In this document: piece by piece, positions 26,511-35,994 of the stretch
How positions within the stretch are numbered: position 1 is the first letter of the stretch
Layout: each line of letters starts with the position of its first letter
DNA from: Pseudomonas sp. Ant30-3
Lineage (GTDB): Bacteria > Pseudomonadota > Gammaproteobacteria > Pseudomonadales > Pseudomonadaceae
Assembly (NCBI RefSeq): GCF_000690905.1
Contig: NZ_JMCL01000049.1
Coordinates: 1-37,011 of the forward strand
DNA length: 37,011 nucleotides
Direction of reading: 5' to 3'
Program-made: the position numbers and the translations under genes
The notes under the pieces: model-generated
The model's database searches: none
Told to the model about the DNA's origin: nothing
Seen by the model: the letters and a program-made list of their open reading frames with translations, nothing else

Positions 26511-26600
26511 TGTGGGAGCGAGCCCGCTCGCGAATGCGGCTTGACAGTCAACAGAGGTGTTGAATGCAAAACCGTCTTCGCGAGCAGGCTCGCTCCCACA
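26511..26600. repeat. REPIN between fliK and fliL
   Basis: The left arm at 26511-26534 (TGTGGGAGCGAGCCCGCTCG and on) and the right arm at 26577-26600 are inverted copies with one mismatch. The class is close to the one at 6182. It lies 17 bp after the fliK stop and upstream of the predicted fliL promoter, filling most of the 216-bp gap 26402-26617. Confidence 0.88.
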
Positions 26601-26617
26601 GGAGGATGTGCTTTGCC

Positions 26618-27985
26618 TCAGGCGTAATAATCAACGACGCTGGAACCGATCACGCTGGAGGTCGCAGCCGCCACCTCGGCAACCGTCGGCAAAGGCTCGT
26701 CATCCACCGAATCCAGGCGACCGCCATTGGCGCTGGTTCGACCAGACTGACTCTGCTGAGCCTGTTCCTGCCCTTGCTGCGAACCGCGCGACTGATCGGA
26801 CACATTGACATCGACCTGGCCCATGCCCTGCTGCGCAAACATGTCACGCAAGCGGTGCATCTGGCTGTCCAGCGCTTCGCGAACACTCGGATGGGCACTC
26901 ATGAACGTCACTTGGGTCTGCTGATCCGGAACCATGTTGACCCGGATATCGAGGCGACCCAGTTCAGCCGGCTGCAACTGAATATCCGCCGCCTTGAGAT
27001 TGACGCTGGACAGGTACATGACCCGGTTTACCACTTCCTCAGTCCAGCCGCTCTGGTTCATGGTGATCGGTTGATTGACCGGCACGGCGTTGGCGGTTTT
27101 CGGCGTGGCGGCTTGCGTCAGCGCCGCCAGACGGTTGGCGAAGTCGTCAACGCGAGTATCGCTGGTCGCCGATTTCAAGTCCTTGAGACCATCATCAATC
27201 AAGCCACTGAAAGCTTTCTCACCGCGCTCACTGCTGCCGCCCTGGCCCGCCTGCACATCGAGCATACCTGCCATGCCGGCGGAAAAATTCTGCGCCGCTG
27301 TGGTTTCGCCGTCAGCCTGGGCCTGAGCGGAGACCGCAGCAGCCTTTGGCTGAGCCTGACTGCTCGCGGAAATATGCCCACCCTGCTCCATCGCCATGCG
27401 TAGGGCCGGCAAAGCGTCGAGTGGATCGGCCTCAGGATCGAATTCGCCTTCGCCTGCAGACGCCTGCGTCAGCGCAGCCGCAGGTGCTGCCGTTAGGGCC
27501 GCATCGACAGCGGTTTGCGCAGGCGTCGCGACGACAGCCTCCGGCACAGCGGGGGCCGGAGTCGTTATTTGCAATTCGGTTGATAATAACGGATCGACAG
27601 CGGGGTCTACCGGCGCGGCATCGGCGACCGGCGCCGCATCCGGATCCGCATCCGATGCGTCCTCGCTCACTGCCCTGTCATCGGACGGCGCCGGTTTCTC
27701 GGCGGGCAAGGATTTGCCGCTATCGGCAACGGCGGCGTCCGGCGCGGCAGACTTGTCATTGCCGACATCCTTGCGATTCGGGGCGTCGGGAGTCTTGTCC
27801 CGTACAGGTTTCACCGGCGCATCCGCTGTGGCAACAGGCTTGCTCTGGCCTTGTCTGGCATACACCTGAGAGAAGCTGGACGCCTTGTCCCCGGGCTCAG
27901 CAGGCTGCGCCGACAACTTGGCGGAGGCCGCTTGAATTTTGGCCTGTGCGGCGGCCTGAAGCAAAATATTTTGGGTGACGGGCAT
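26618..27985 (-). CDS. fliK: Flagellar hook-length control protein FliK
   Basis: FliK measures hook length and triggers the FlhB switch. The 455-residue protein has a long Ala/Pro/Asp-rich N-terminal ruler region (about residues 1-290). The conserved C-terminal domain includes WTEEVVNRVMYLSSVNLKAADIQLQPAELGRLDIRVNM, followed by HPSVREALDSQMHRLRDMF and a Gln/Ser-rich tail. The ATG at 27985 follows GGAG. It has its own predicted sigma-54 site. Confidence 0.94.
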   Translation of the reverse strand: MPVTQNILLQAAAQAKIQAASAKLSAQPAEPGDKASSFSQVYARQGQSKPVATADAPVKPVRDKTPDAPNRKDVGNDKSAAPDAAVADSGKSLPAEKPAPSDDRAVSEDASDADPDAAPVADAAPVDPAVDPLLSTELQITTPAPAVPEAVVATPAQTAVDAALTAAPAAALTQASAGEGEFDPEADPLDALPALRMAMEQGGHISASSQAQPKAAAVSAQAQADGETTAAQNFSAGMAGMLDVQAGQGGSSERGEKAFSGLIDDGLKDLKSATSDTRVDDFANRLAALTQAATPKTANAVPVNQPITMNQSGWTEEVVNRVMYLSSVNLKAADIQLQPAELGRLDIRVNMVPDQQTQVTFMSAHPSVREALDSQMHRLRDMFAQQGMGQVDVNVSDQSRGSQQGQEQAQQSQSGRTSANGGRLDSVDDEPLPTVAEVAAATSSVIGSSVVDYYA

Positions 27986-28034
27986 GAAACGCTCTCCGCT
28001 GCACTGGGATCGAAGGTACAGATGCGAAGATCAC

Positions 28035-28050
28035 TGCAAGGTTTGAGCCA
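28035..28050 (-). promoter_or_regulatory. Predicted sigma-54 promoter for fliK
   Basis: On the minus strand the sequence reads TGGCTCAAACCTTGCA. The -24 GG (28048-28049) and -12 GC (28036-28037) are 12 bases apart; TGGC and TTGCA fit the RpoN consensus. It lies 50 bases upstream of the fliK ATG and 6 bases past the hptB stop, so fliK can be transcribed separately from the Hsb module. Confidence 0.75.
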
Positions 28051-28055
28051 GCATT

Positions 28056-28427
28056 TCAGTGAGGACGCTGAGGGTCCCCCGGTTCGGCGCGGGAACGTTT
28101 GAGTTCAGCTTCATAGAGAGGACGGATAATGTCGAACTCGTTGTTGATTTCAACAATCAGCGTCTTGATAACTTCAAGGGGGACGTGATGAACCCTTTGC
28201 TCAAGCGCACTGCACAGCTCAGCGAGGTGAATGGCGCCCATGTTGCTGCTGCTGCCCTTGAAACTGTGAGCGGCAGCGCCCACTGATTCAGCCGTGTCGG
28301 CATTGCGCAAGACGTGCAGGCGCTCTTCGGAATCAGAGAGAAAGATATCCAGCAAAATCGGATAGTCATCCTCCATGACCTCATGCAACGCGGTTAACAC
28401 GTTGTGGTCCAGATGTCTGTCAGCCAC
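28056..28427 (-). CDS. hptB: Histidine phosphotransferase HptB-like protein
   Basis: This 123-residue protein is a single Hpt domain. The phosphoacceptor is His54 in AAHSFKGSSSNMGA, the standard Hpt motif. In P. aeruginosa HptB takes phosphate from several hybrid kinases and passes it to the receiver of HsbR, controlling swarming, biofilm and the RsmY route; the neighbouring hsbR supports the same identity here. The start is GTG at 28427 with AAGGAG eight bases upstream. It is 30 bp after hsbR. Confidence 0.88.
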   Translation of the reverse strand: MADRHLDHNVLTALHEVMEDDYPILLDIFLSDSEERLHVLRNADTAESVGAAAHSFKGSSSNMGAIHLAELCSALEQRVHHVPLEVIKTLIVEINNEFDIIRPLYEAELKRSRAEPGDPQRPH

Positions 28428-28457
28428 TTGCTCACTCCTTGATCAAGAATGCGTGGA

Positions 28458-30173
28458 TTATGCCTCAGCGTCCCAGAAAAACTCTACGCGGGCGCTTCGA
28501 CCATCGTCGGACCAACTCGCGCCATGGCTGAGTTGGCGGATCACGCTCACTCCCCTTCCCGACAGACGGACATCATCGAGCGGACGCGCCAGGACTCGCT
28601 CGACGTCAAAGCCTTTGCCGCTGTCGTCGACGCGAATGACCAGACAACCGCCATCGCCTCTCGGCGACACTTCCAGATGCACCCGGACATAGCCATTCTG
28701 CAGCGCATCAAGACGTGAGTTGCGCTGTTGATAATAGAGGGCAAAACCCGCGGCATCGCGTTTGAGACTGGAGTCCAGACCTAACACGCCATGCTCCAGA
28801 GCGTTGGAATACAGCTCCGCGAGCACACTGTAAAGTGCACCGCTCTGCGAGCGCAGGCCATGAACTTCCAACAACAATTGCAGCATGTAAGGCAACGGAT
28901 TGAAGCGTTTGAGCGTGGCCGCGCGAAACTCGAAGCTTACCGACCAGTCCAGAGGTGAGGACTGGCCGCTGTCCGAGTAGACCAGCGGCGGCGGGGTGAA
29001 CTGCGCAGGTTCCAGCAGACAGACTTCGACCATACTGACATCGTCGCGCGCTTCACCGCGGAAATCGCGCAATGCCTGCTCAATGTCTTCGAACAGCTGG
29101 TCGGGCTGACGATTTGCCGCAAAAACCTGCTGCAAGCGCTCCACGCCGAACAACTGCTCGTTGGCATCGCTGGTGTCGATCACTCCGTCGGACAGCAAAA
29201 AAACCCGATCGCCAGGCGCCATGGGAAAAACTTCGGTGCTATCGGCGAAAGCTTCCGCACTCAGTACGCCCAGCGGTAAATGCCGAGACACCAACGGCGT
29301 TCGCTCACCATTGGCGATCGTGTGCAAATAACCGTCCGGCATGCCGCCGTTCCACACTTCCAGTGAGCGTCGCTGAAAATTCAAACACAACAGCGTTGCA
29401 CAGCAGAACATGTCCACCGGCAGGATACGCTTGAGCTTGGCATTCATCTCACGCAGGGTTTCCGCCAAACCGTAGCCCTTGGCAGTCATGCCGTAGAACA
29501 CTTCCGCCAGAGGCATGGCACCCACTGCGGCCGGCAAACCATGGCCGGTGAAATCGCCGAGCAGCACATGCATGTGCCCGGCAGGCGTGAAGGCTGCCAG
29601 CAGGAGGTCGCCGTTGAACAGCGCATAAGGCGATTGCAGATAGCGAATATTGGGAGCGCTAAGGCAACCAGAATGGGCTACTTTATCGAAGACCGCCTTG
29701 GCCACGCGCTGTTCATTGAGCAAGTAATCATGATGTCGGGCGATCTGGTCACGCTGCTGCAGCACGGTCTCCTGCAAGCGCCGCAAGCGATCCATCGCCT
29801 TGATCTTGGCAGCCAGGATCACCAGGTTGTACGGCTTCGCCAGAAAGTCGTCGCCACCGGCTTCAAGACAACGGGCCAGAGCCTCGCTTTCGCTCAACGA
29901 CGTGAGGAAGATGATCGGCACCAGGGTTTCCCCGGCCAGCGCCTTGATCTGCCGCGCAGCTTCAAAGCCGTCCATCACCGGCATCATGGCGTCCATCAAC
30001 ACCAGTTGCGGACGCTGCTGACGAAACGCTTCAACCGCCTCGGCTCCATTGGCAGCCGTCAGCACTTCATGACCCTGACGACGGACAATGCTCGACAGCA
30101 GCAGGCGATCGGCGGCGCTGTCTTCGGCGATGAGGATCGTCAGCGGCTCGAGCGAGGATTGCACAGCGGTCAT
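28458..30173 (-). CDS. hsbR: HsbR-like response regulator with PP2C phosphatase and kinase domains
   Basis: The 571-residue protein has three parts. An N-terminal receiver (about 10-128) carries Asp61 in LVLMDAMMP. A PP2C/SpoIIE phosphatase domain (about 180-390) has metal-site motifs GDFTGHGLPAAVGAMP and ARDDVSMVEV. A C-terminal RsbW-like ATPase domain (about 420-570) shows the N box ELYSNALEHG and DDSGKGFD. In P. aeruginosa HsbR dephosphorylates or phosphorylates the anti-anti-sigma factor HsbA depending on its receiver. Here its ATG overlaps the hsbA stop by 4 bp. All key residues appear intact. Confidence 0.9.
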   Translation of the reverse strand: MTAVQSSLEPLTILIAEDSAADRLLLSSIVRRQGHEVLTAANGAEAVEAFRQQRPQLVLMDAMMPVMDGFEAARQIKALAGETLVPIIFLTSLSESEALARCLEAGGDDFLAKPYNLVILAAKIKAMDRLRRLQETVLQQRDQIARHHDYLLNEQRVAKAVFDKVAHSGCLSAPNIRYLQSPYALFNGDLLLAAFTPAGHMHVLLGDFTGHGLPAAVGAMPLAEVFYGMTAKGYGLAETLREMNAKLKRILPVDMFCCATLLCLNFQRRSLEVWNGGMPDGYLHTIANGERTPLVSRHLPLGVLSAEAFADSTEVFPMAPGDRVFLLSDGVIDTSDANEQLFGVERLQQVFAANRQPDQLFEDIEQALRDFRGEARDDVSMVEVCLLEPAQFTPPPLVYSDSGQSSPLDWSVSFEFRAATLKRFNPLPYMLQLLLEVHGLRSQSGALYSVLAELYSNALEHGVLGLDSSLKRDAAGFALYYQQRNSRLDALQNGYVRVHLEVSPRGDGGCLVIRVDDSGKGFDVERVLARPLDDVRLSGRGVSVIRQLSHGASWSDDGRSARVEFFWDAEA

Positions 30174-30475
30174 GCTACGTCGAAGATCTGTTCGAAATTA
30201 GAAATGGCGAGAATCTTACGCACATCGGCGTTGGCGTGAGTAAGCGTGATTTCGGCATTTTCGCCGCCGGCGTGATCACGTAATAACAACAGCATGCCGA
30301 GGGCGGAACTGTCGAGATAGGTGGCGCCCTTCAGGTCAACTTCGAAATATTCGGGTTTTGGTTCAAGATTCTCGTAGGACTCACGAAATTCCTGATGCGT
30401 GGTGAAATCGAATCGTCCCTTGATCGATATCGTCAGCTTTTTCCCATCCTGGGAAGTTTCGGTTTGAACTGACAT
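30170..30475 (-). CDS. hsbA: Anti-anti-sigma factor HsbA-like STAS protein
   Basis: The 101-residue single STAS domain has the phosphorylatable serine motif YLDSSALGMLLLL (Ser56). In P. aeruginosa unphosphorylated HsbA binds the anti-sigma factor FlgM and frees FliA, while the phosphorylated form acts with the diguanylate cyclase HsbD. The gene is preceded by AAGGAAG and follows fliJ by 86 bp; no clear promoter is visible in that gap. With hsbR and hptB it forms a compact three-gene module. Confidence 0.9.
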   Translation of the reverse strand: MSVQTETSQDGKKLTISIKGRFDFTTHQEFRESYENLEPKPEYFEVDLKGATYLDSSALGMLLLLRDHAGGENAEITLTHANADVRKILAISNFEQIFDVA

Positions 30476-30561
30476 TGAACGGCTTCCTTGTCATTGATGA
30501 ATATGTTTGTACAAGGTTTAGCATTTGACGCGGATGGCGGCAAGGCTGACGGCTTACTGAT

Positions 30562-31011
30562 TCAAAACTCATCCCTGCGCGGCAACCGCTGCGACAATTC
30601 GTCCAGCAGCTTCTGCTCGCGCCTGTCCTCCAGCGCCCGCGCTTCATCGGTGTAACGCTGGACCAGTTTGCGCAACCCTTCGACCCGGGCGAACGCTTGC
30701 TGCCAGGTGTCACGCGCCTTATTGAGATTGTTCTGGTGCCAGGCCAGGCTCTGGCGTTGCTGATCGATGGCGATGCCCAGCTGCGCGAGAAAGCCTTGAT
30801 AGCCCAACAGCCACTGACCGGAAACACCGCTGCTGCCGCGCACGATCCACTGTTCCTGATAATCGAGACGGAACGCCTCAAGGTCAGCCAGTTTGCTTTC
30901 AGCCAAACGCACCTGCCCTTGGAAATGCCCCAGGCGCTGAACAGCGGTCTTCTCGGCCTTTTCAGCCATTTCGACCACCGGCGCCAGGCGAGCTGCCCGA
31001 CTCTGCGCCAT
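30562..31011 (-). CDS. fliJ: Flagellar export chaperone FliJ
   Basis: FliJ is the central stalk of the export ATPase, inserting into the FliI hexamer and contacting FlhA. The 149-residue protein is almost entirely charged coiled coil (for example RLAPVVEMAEKAEKTAVQRL and RVEGLRKLVQRYTDEARALE) without membrane segments. It starts 6 bp after the fliI stop, as expected at the end of the fliEFGHIJ operon. Confidence 0.93.
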   Translation of the reverse strand: MAQSRAARLAPVVEMAEKAEKTAVQRLGHFQGQVRLAESKLADLEAFRLDYQEQWIVRGSSGVSGQWLLGYQGFLAQLGIAIDQQRQSLAWHQNNLNKARDTWQQAFARVEGLRKLVQRYTDEARALEDRREQKLLDELSQRLPRRDEF

Positions 31012-31017
31012 GATCGA

Positions 31018-32376
31018 TTAACCGCCGGCCGCGGGCGCGAAGATCGAGCCGAGATAGGCTTCGCTCTCACCCAGGCTGATGCTGTCGTTCAAACCCTGCC
31101 GCAGGTATTTGACCAGCTGCGGATGCAGGGCAATCGCCAGATCAGTCTCGCGGTCACCGCCGGGGACGTAGGCGCCCACGCTGATGAGGTCGCGGCTTTG
31201 CTGGTAGCGCGACCACAATTGTTTGAAATACTGAGCGCGGTTCATGTGTTCCTGCGTGACCACCGACGGCATGACCCGGCTGATCGACGCTTCGATATCA
31301 ATGGCCGGGTAATGACCTTCTTCGGCCAGGCGGCGAGACAACACGATGTGGCCGTCGAGCACGCCTCGCGCCGAATCGGCGATCGGGTCCTGCTGATCAT
31401 CACCTTCAGACAAAACGGTGTAAAAGGCAGTGATCGAACCGCCGCCCTTCTCGGCGTTACCGGCGCGCTCCACCAGTTTTGGCAATTTGGCGAACACCGA
31501 TGGCGGATACCCTTTGGTCGCTGGCGGTTCACCGATGGCCAAGGCGATTTCCCGCTGGGCCTGGGCAAATCGGGTCAGCGAATCCATGAGCAACAACACG
31601 TTCTTGCCCTTATCGCGGAAATACTCGGCAATGCGTGTGCAGTACATCGCAGCGCGCAGGCGCATCAACGGCGCATCATCCGCTGGGGACGCAACGACCA
31701 CGGCGCGCTTGAGGCCTTCTTCACCAAGGCTGTGCTCAATGAATTCCTTGACTTCGCGACCGCGCTCACCGATCAGGCCGACCACAATAATGTCGGCCTC
31801 GGTGAAGCGCGTCATCATGCCCAACAGTACGCTCTTGCCGACGCCGGTACCGGCGAACAGGCCAAGACGCTGGCCGCGCCCCACCGTCAACAGGCCGTTG
31901 ATCGAGCGAATACCCACGTCCAGCGGTTCGCTGATCGGGTGGCGTTTGAGCGGGTTGATGGTCGGGCCGTCCATCGGCACCCAGTCTTCGGCTTTCATTC
32001 CGCCTTTGCCGTCCAGCGCGCGACCGGCACCATCCAGCACCCGACCGAGCATGCTCATGCCCATCGGCAGTCGCCCTGTGTCGGCCAGCGGTACCACGCG
32101 AGCGCCCGGGGCGATGCCGGCGACGCTGCCAACCGGCATCAGGAATACCTTGCTGCCGGAAAAGCCCATGACTTCGGCTTCCACTTCAACCGGGTGATAA
32201 CTGTCGTCATTGATGACCATGCAGCGGCTGCCCATGGCGGCACGCAAGCCTTCGGCCTCAAGGGTCAAGCCGACCATACGCAGCAAGCGACCTTCGAGAA
32301 TCGGCGCGCCGGCCAGTTCAGTCGCCTCGGCATACGTACCCAGGCGCTTGGCGAAGCTGGTGCGATCAAGGCGCAT
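31018..32376 (-). CDS. fliI: Flagellar export ATPase FliI
   Basis: FliI is the F1-like ATPase of the export apparatus. The 452-residue protein has Walker A GTGVGKS (about residues 176-182), [13 protein letters not shown], Walker [19 protein letters not shown] and the C-terminal helical domain. Its start overlaps the fliH end by 11 bp. Length and motifs are normal. Confidence 0.97.
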   Translation of the reverse strand: MRLDRTSFAKRLGTYAEATELAGAPILEGRLLRMVGLTLEAEGLRAAMGSRCMVINDDSYHPVEVEAEVMGFSGSKVFLMPVGSVAGIAPGARVVPLADTGRLPMGMSMLGRVLDGAGRALDGKGGMKAEDWVPMDGPTINPLKRHPISEPLDVGIRSINGLLTVGRGQRLGLFAGTGVGKSVLLGMMTRFTEADIIVVGLIGERGREVKEFIEHSLGEEGLKRAVVVASPADDAPLMRLRAAMYCTRIAEYFRDKGKNVLLLMDSLTRFAQAQREIALAIGEPPATKGYPPSVFAKLPKLVERAGNAEKGGGSITAFYTVLSEGDDQQDPIADSARGVLDGHIVLSRRLAEEGHYPAIDIEASISRVMPSVVTQEHMNRAQYFKQLWSRYQQSRDLISVGAYVPGGDRETDLAIALHPQLVKYLRQGLNDSISLGESEAYLGSIFAPAAGG

Positions 32377-33172
32377 CGGGATCGTTCGCTACTGGCTCGG
32401 CGACCGGCTTGGTTTCGATCGGCAATTCAAGGCTTATGTCGGGCGCGGACGGGTTCAGGGACTGTTCGTGCATTTGATCGAACAACTTGTCCATAACGCG
32501 GGCGACGCGGGTTTCCACCGTGGCGTCGATGCGGCTGTGCTCGGTTTCAACCCGGCAGCCACCAGGCAGCAAGGCTTCATCCTCGACAATGCGCCAGGTT
32601 TCCTCGTGACGCTCGCGCAGGGCTTTAACCTGTTCGAAATCCTGCGGATTGATGAACAGACGCACGTTATTCACGCCCAACGGCAACAGCTTGAGCGCGT
32701 CACGCATGACGCTTTCGATCTGCGTCGAGTCGATGGCCAGTTCCCGCTGAATCACCTGTTTGGTGACGTGCTGCACGAGGTCCACCAGCGACCGCTCAAT
32801 CAGCGTGTCCTGCTCGGCGATCGGTTCGAACAGATGAGCCATCAGCTCCTCAAGCGCGGCAATCTTGGTTGCCAAAGCGGCTTCCGCTTCCTGACGAACC
32901 TTCAACGTGGTGCTATGAAAACCTTCTTTCTCGCCCACCGCGAAGCCTTCGTTGTAGGCCTCCTGACGAATGCTTTCGAGTTCTTCGAGGGTCAGTGGCT
33001 GGACTTCTTCCAGCGGCACTTCCTCCATCTCCGGCGGCTCGGGCTCGAGCTCCAGTTCCGGCTCGGGTTCAGGCACATGCGGATCGAAGCTTGGCAGCGA
33101 CCAGATATCGAAACCACCGACATCCTTGGCACGGATCAGGTCGGTTTGGGACTCATCGTGTTTGGTCGACAT
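32366..33172 (-). CDS. fliH: Flagellar assembly protein FliH
   Basis: FliH regulates FliI and links it to FliN. The 268-residue protein has an unusually acidic and Pro-rich N-terminal stretch ([18 protein letters not shown], about residues 33-51), then coiled coil ([18 protein letters not shown]) and the C-terminal FliH/VATPase E-like domain ([18 protein letters not shown]). It lies 7 bp after fliG. The acidic repeat resembles the glycine-repeat position of other FliH proteins but is not of that kind. Confidence 0.93.
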   Translation of the reverse strand: MSTKHDESQTDLIRAKDVGGFDIWSLPSFDPHVPEPEPELELEPEPPEMEEVPLEEVQPLTLEELESIRQEAYNEGFAVGEKEGFHSTTLKVRQEAEAALATKIAALEELMAHLFEPIAEQDTLIERSLVDLVQHVTKQVIQRELAIDSTQIESVMRDALKLLPLGVNNVRLFINPQDFEQVKALRERHEETWRIVEDEALLPGGCRVETEHSRIDATVETRVARVMDKLFDQMHEQSLNPSAPDISLELPIETKPVAEPVANDPDAP

Positions 33173-33179
33173 AGTGAAT

Positions 33180-34199
33180 TTAGATCATCTCTTCGCCGCC
33201 CTTCCCGCCGAGAACGATTTCTCCGGCTTCGGCCATACGGCGAGCAATGGTGAGGATTTCTTTCTGTGCGGTTTCCACGTCGCTGACGCGCACCGGGCCT
33301 TTCGCCTCGAGGTCGTCGCGCAGCAGCTCGGCCGCTCGTTTGGACATGTTCTTGAAGATCTTTTCCTTGACGCCTTCGTCGGAGCCTTTGAGGGCCAGCA
33401 CCAGCACATCGGAGGAGACTTCGCGCAACAGCGCCTGGATGCCGCGGTCGTCGACGTCGGCGAGGTTGTTGAACACGAACATGAGGTCTTCGATCTGACC
33501 GGACAGGTCTTCGTCGACTTCGCGGATCGAATCCATCAGCTGACCTTCGATCGAGCTGTCGAGGAAGTTCATGATATCGGCCGCACGCTTGATGCCACCC
33601 AGGGTGGTGCGCGAGGCGTTCGAGTTGCCGGAGAACTGCTTCTCGAGAATCTGGTTGAGTTCTTTAAGCGCAGCTGGCTGGACGGTGTTCAGCGACGAGA
33701 CGCGCAGGATAATGTCCAGACGCACCTTGTGGTCGAAATTGCCGAGTACTTCGCCAGCCTGATCCGGGTCGAGATACGCCACCACGATCGCCTGAATCTG
33801 CGGGTGCTCGTAACGGATCACGTCGGCCACGGCGCGCGGCTCCATCCACTTCAGGCTGTCGAGACCGCTGGTGTTGCCGCCTAATAGGATACGATCGATC
33901 AGGCCGTTGGCTTTGTCTTCGCCCAGCGCCTGCGTGAGCATTTTGCGCACGTAGTCGTCGGAGCCGACGCCCAGACTGGTCTGATCGCCGACGATGTCGA
34001 CGAACTCGCTCATCACCTGTTCGACCTGCTCGCGGTGCACGTTACCCATTTGGGCCATGGCCACGCCGACACGCTGGACCTCTTTGGGCCCCATGTGGCG
34101 CAACACCTGGGCAGCATCGGTCGAACCCAGCGACAGCAGCAGGATCGCGGCCTTGTCGACTTTGGTCAGTTTTTCGGCAGCGACTCGGTTATCACTCAT
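33180..34199 (-). CDS. fliG: Flagellar motor switch protein FliG
   Basis: FliG is the top C-ring subunit that receives torque from the stators. The 339-residue protein has the N-terminal FliF-binding domain (KAAILLLSLGSTDAAQVLRHMGPKEVQRV), a middle domain with the EHPQ motif (RYEHPQIQAIVVAYLDP) and the C-terminal domain with the charged torque helix (SKRAAELLRDDLEAKGPVRVSDVE). It overlaps fliF by 8 bp. Confidence 0.97.
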   Translation of the reverse strand: MSDNRVAAEKLTKVDKAAILLLSLGSTDAAQVLRHMGPKEVQRVGVAMAQMGNVHREQVEQVMSEFVDIVGDQTSLGVGSDDYVRKMLTQALGEDKANGLIDRILLGGNTSGLDSLKWMEPRAVADVIRYEHPQIQAIVVAYLDPDQAGEVLGNFDHKVRLDIILRVSSLNTVQPAALKELNQILEKQFSGNSNASRTTLGGIKRAADIMNFLDSSIEGQLMDSIREVDEDLSGQIEDLMFVFNNLADVDDRGIQALLREVSSDVLVLALKGSDEGVKEKIFKNMSKRAAELLRDDLEAKGPVRVSDVETAQKEILTIARRMAEAGEIVLGGKGGEEMI

Positions 34200-35979
34200 C
34201 TGCGTTAATCCACTCTTTCACGACCTGGGCCACACGACCCGGATCTTCTGCCACCAGACTCTTGATTGCATTCAACTGCGCGTCATAGCCTTCGCTTGGG
34301 CTCGGCAACAGAATGCTCTGCGGGCCGCCGAGGCTGACGCGGTCGTTGGCCAGTTCACCGTCAAGGCCGCCCATGCCACCGAGCTCGACGTCGCTGCCGA
34401 TGCCGGCCAGCTGCTTGCCTTTGCCGCCACCGGTGATGTTGTTGAGCACCGGACGCAGTACACCGAACACCAGCACCAGAATGAACAACACACCCAGCAC
34501 TTGCTTGACGATGTCCCAGAACCACGGCTGGGAGTAGAACGGAATGTCGGCGATCACCTCACCGCGCTCGGCGGAGAACGGCATGTTGATCACGCTGACA
34601 CTGTCGCCACGGCTGGCATCGAAACCAACGGCGTCCTGCACCAGACGCGTGAAGCGTGCCAGCTCGTCAGCGGTCCACGGCGCGCGGCTGGTTTCGCCGT
34701 TGGCCGCGTTGACTTTGACCTGATCGTCGACAACTACCGACACCGACAGGCGATTCAAACGGCCCTGCTGTTGTTTGGTGTGGCTGATGGAACGGTCGAG
34801 CTCGAAGTTCTTGGTGGACTGCTGACGCTTGTCCGCCGGGTACGGTGCGAGCATTGGCTGGCCGGTGGCCGGGTCCATGACCTGTTGACCGTTGGCGTCC
34901 AGCAGCGGCTGGCCTGGCTGCACCATACCGGCCGCCGCCGTAGCACCACCGGTGGTTTGCGGCGCCGAGGCCGGCGCTGGCGGCTGATTGCTCAGTGCGC
35001 CCGGAATGCCTTGCGGACCATTACTGGTGGTGCGTTGTTCGTTGACCGACTGCTCGCTGCGCAACGCCGGCTGATCCGGGTTGAACTGCTCGGAGGTCGA
35101 CTCGACGGCGCTGAAATCGACGTCAGCCGAGACTTCAGCTTTGTAGCGATCGTTGCCCAACACCGGCTGCAGAATGTTGTGCACGCGCTGGGTCAGCATG
35201 CTTTCCATGCGACGGCTGTAATCGAATTGCTTGCCGGCCATCGTCAGTTCGGAGTTCTCCGCCTGATCCGATAACAGGTTGCCCTTCTGGTCGACGACGG
35301 TAATCTGCGATTTGCTCAGCTCAGGCACGCTGGTTGCGACCAGGTTGATGATCGCCACCACCTGACCCGGCTCCAGCGAACGGCCGGAATACAGTTCGAC
35401 CAGAACCGACGCGCTTGGCTTGCGCTCGTCGCGCACGAACACCGAGCTTTTCGGGATGGCCAGGTGCACCCGCGCACCCTTGACGTTGTTCAGGCTGGAA
35501 ATGGTCCGCGCCAGTTCGCCTTCAAGGCCGCGACGATATCGCGTCGCCTCCATGAACTGGCTGGTGCCCAGGCCCTGCTCCTTGTCGAGGATCTCGAAAC
35601 CGATGTTGCCATCGCTGGGAGTGACACCAGCGCCCGCGAGTTTGAGCCGCGCACGGGACAGGTCTTCGGCCTTGACCAGCAAGGCGCCGGAGTTAGGTTC
35701 GACGGTGTAAGGAATATCAGCGGCGGCCAGGGTGTCCATGACCTGTTTGGCGTCCATACCGGCAAGGCTGCCGTACAACGGGCGGTAGTCCGGTTGCTGC
35801 GACCACAACACGACGGCGAAGCCAATTGCCACGCTCGCAGCCAGGCCGACCAACAGGCCTACCTGACGCAACATGGTCATCTCGGAGAGGTTTTCCAGGA
35901 AGGACAAACCGAACAGCGGCGCTTTGCCGTCTATCGGAGTGGACTTGGCCGGAACATTATCGGCGGCTGCATCTGCCAT
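34192..35979 (-). CDS. fliF: Flagellar MS-ring protein FliF
   Basis: FliF forms the MS ring in the inner membrane. The 595-residue protein has two membrane helices (about residues 41-63 and 489-511) around a large periplasmic domain with ring-building motifs (PLYGSLAGMDAKQVMDTLAAADIPYTVEP). A low-complexity Pro/Ala/Gln segment lies near residues 315-360. The cytoplasmic C-terminal tail that binds FliG ends with AEDPGRVAQVVKEWINADE. It starts 15 bp after fliE. Confidence 0.97.
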   Translation of the reverse strand: MADAAADNVPAKSTPIDGKAPLFGLSFLENLSEMTMLRQVGLLVGLAASVAIGFAVVLWSQQPDYRPLYGSLAGMDAKQVMDTLAAADIPYTVEPNSGALLVKAEDLSRARLKLAGAGVTPSDGNIGFEILDKEQGLGTSQFMEATRYRRGLEGELARTISSLNNVKGARVHLAIPKSSVFVRDERKPSASVLVELYSGRSLEPGQVVAIINLVATSVPELSKSQITVVDQKGNLLSDQAENSELTMAGKQFDYSRRMESMLTQRVHNILQPVLGNDRYKAEVSADVDFSAVESTSEQFNPDQPALRSEQSVNEQRTTSNGPQGIPGALSNQPPAPASAPQTTGGATAAAGMVQPGQPLLDANGQQVMDPATGQPMLAPYPADKRQQSTKNFELDRSISHTKQQQGRLNRLSVSVVVDDQVKVNAANGETSRAPWTADELARFTRLVQDAVGFDASRGDSVSVINMPFSAERGEVIADIPFYSQPWFWDIVKQVLGVLFILVLVFGVLRPVLNNITGGGKGKQLAGIGSDVELGGMGGLDGELANDRVSLGGPQSILLPSPSEGYDAQLNAIKSLVAEDPGRVAQVVKEWINADE

Positions 35980-35994
35980 GACTCAATCTCGTCC

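Noticed and set aside
30697..32496. A 599-residue plus-strand open frame opposite fliI/fliJ
   Set aside because: It is antisense to two clear genes, has low-complexity His/Arg/Gln-rich composition typical of reverse frames in high-GC DNA, and shows no recognisable domain.
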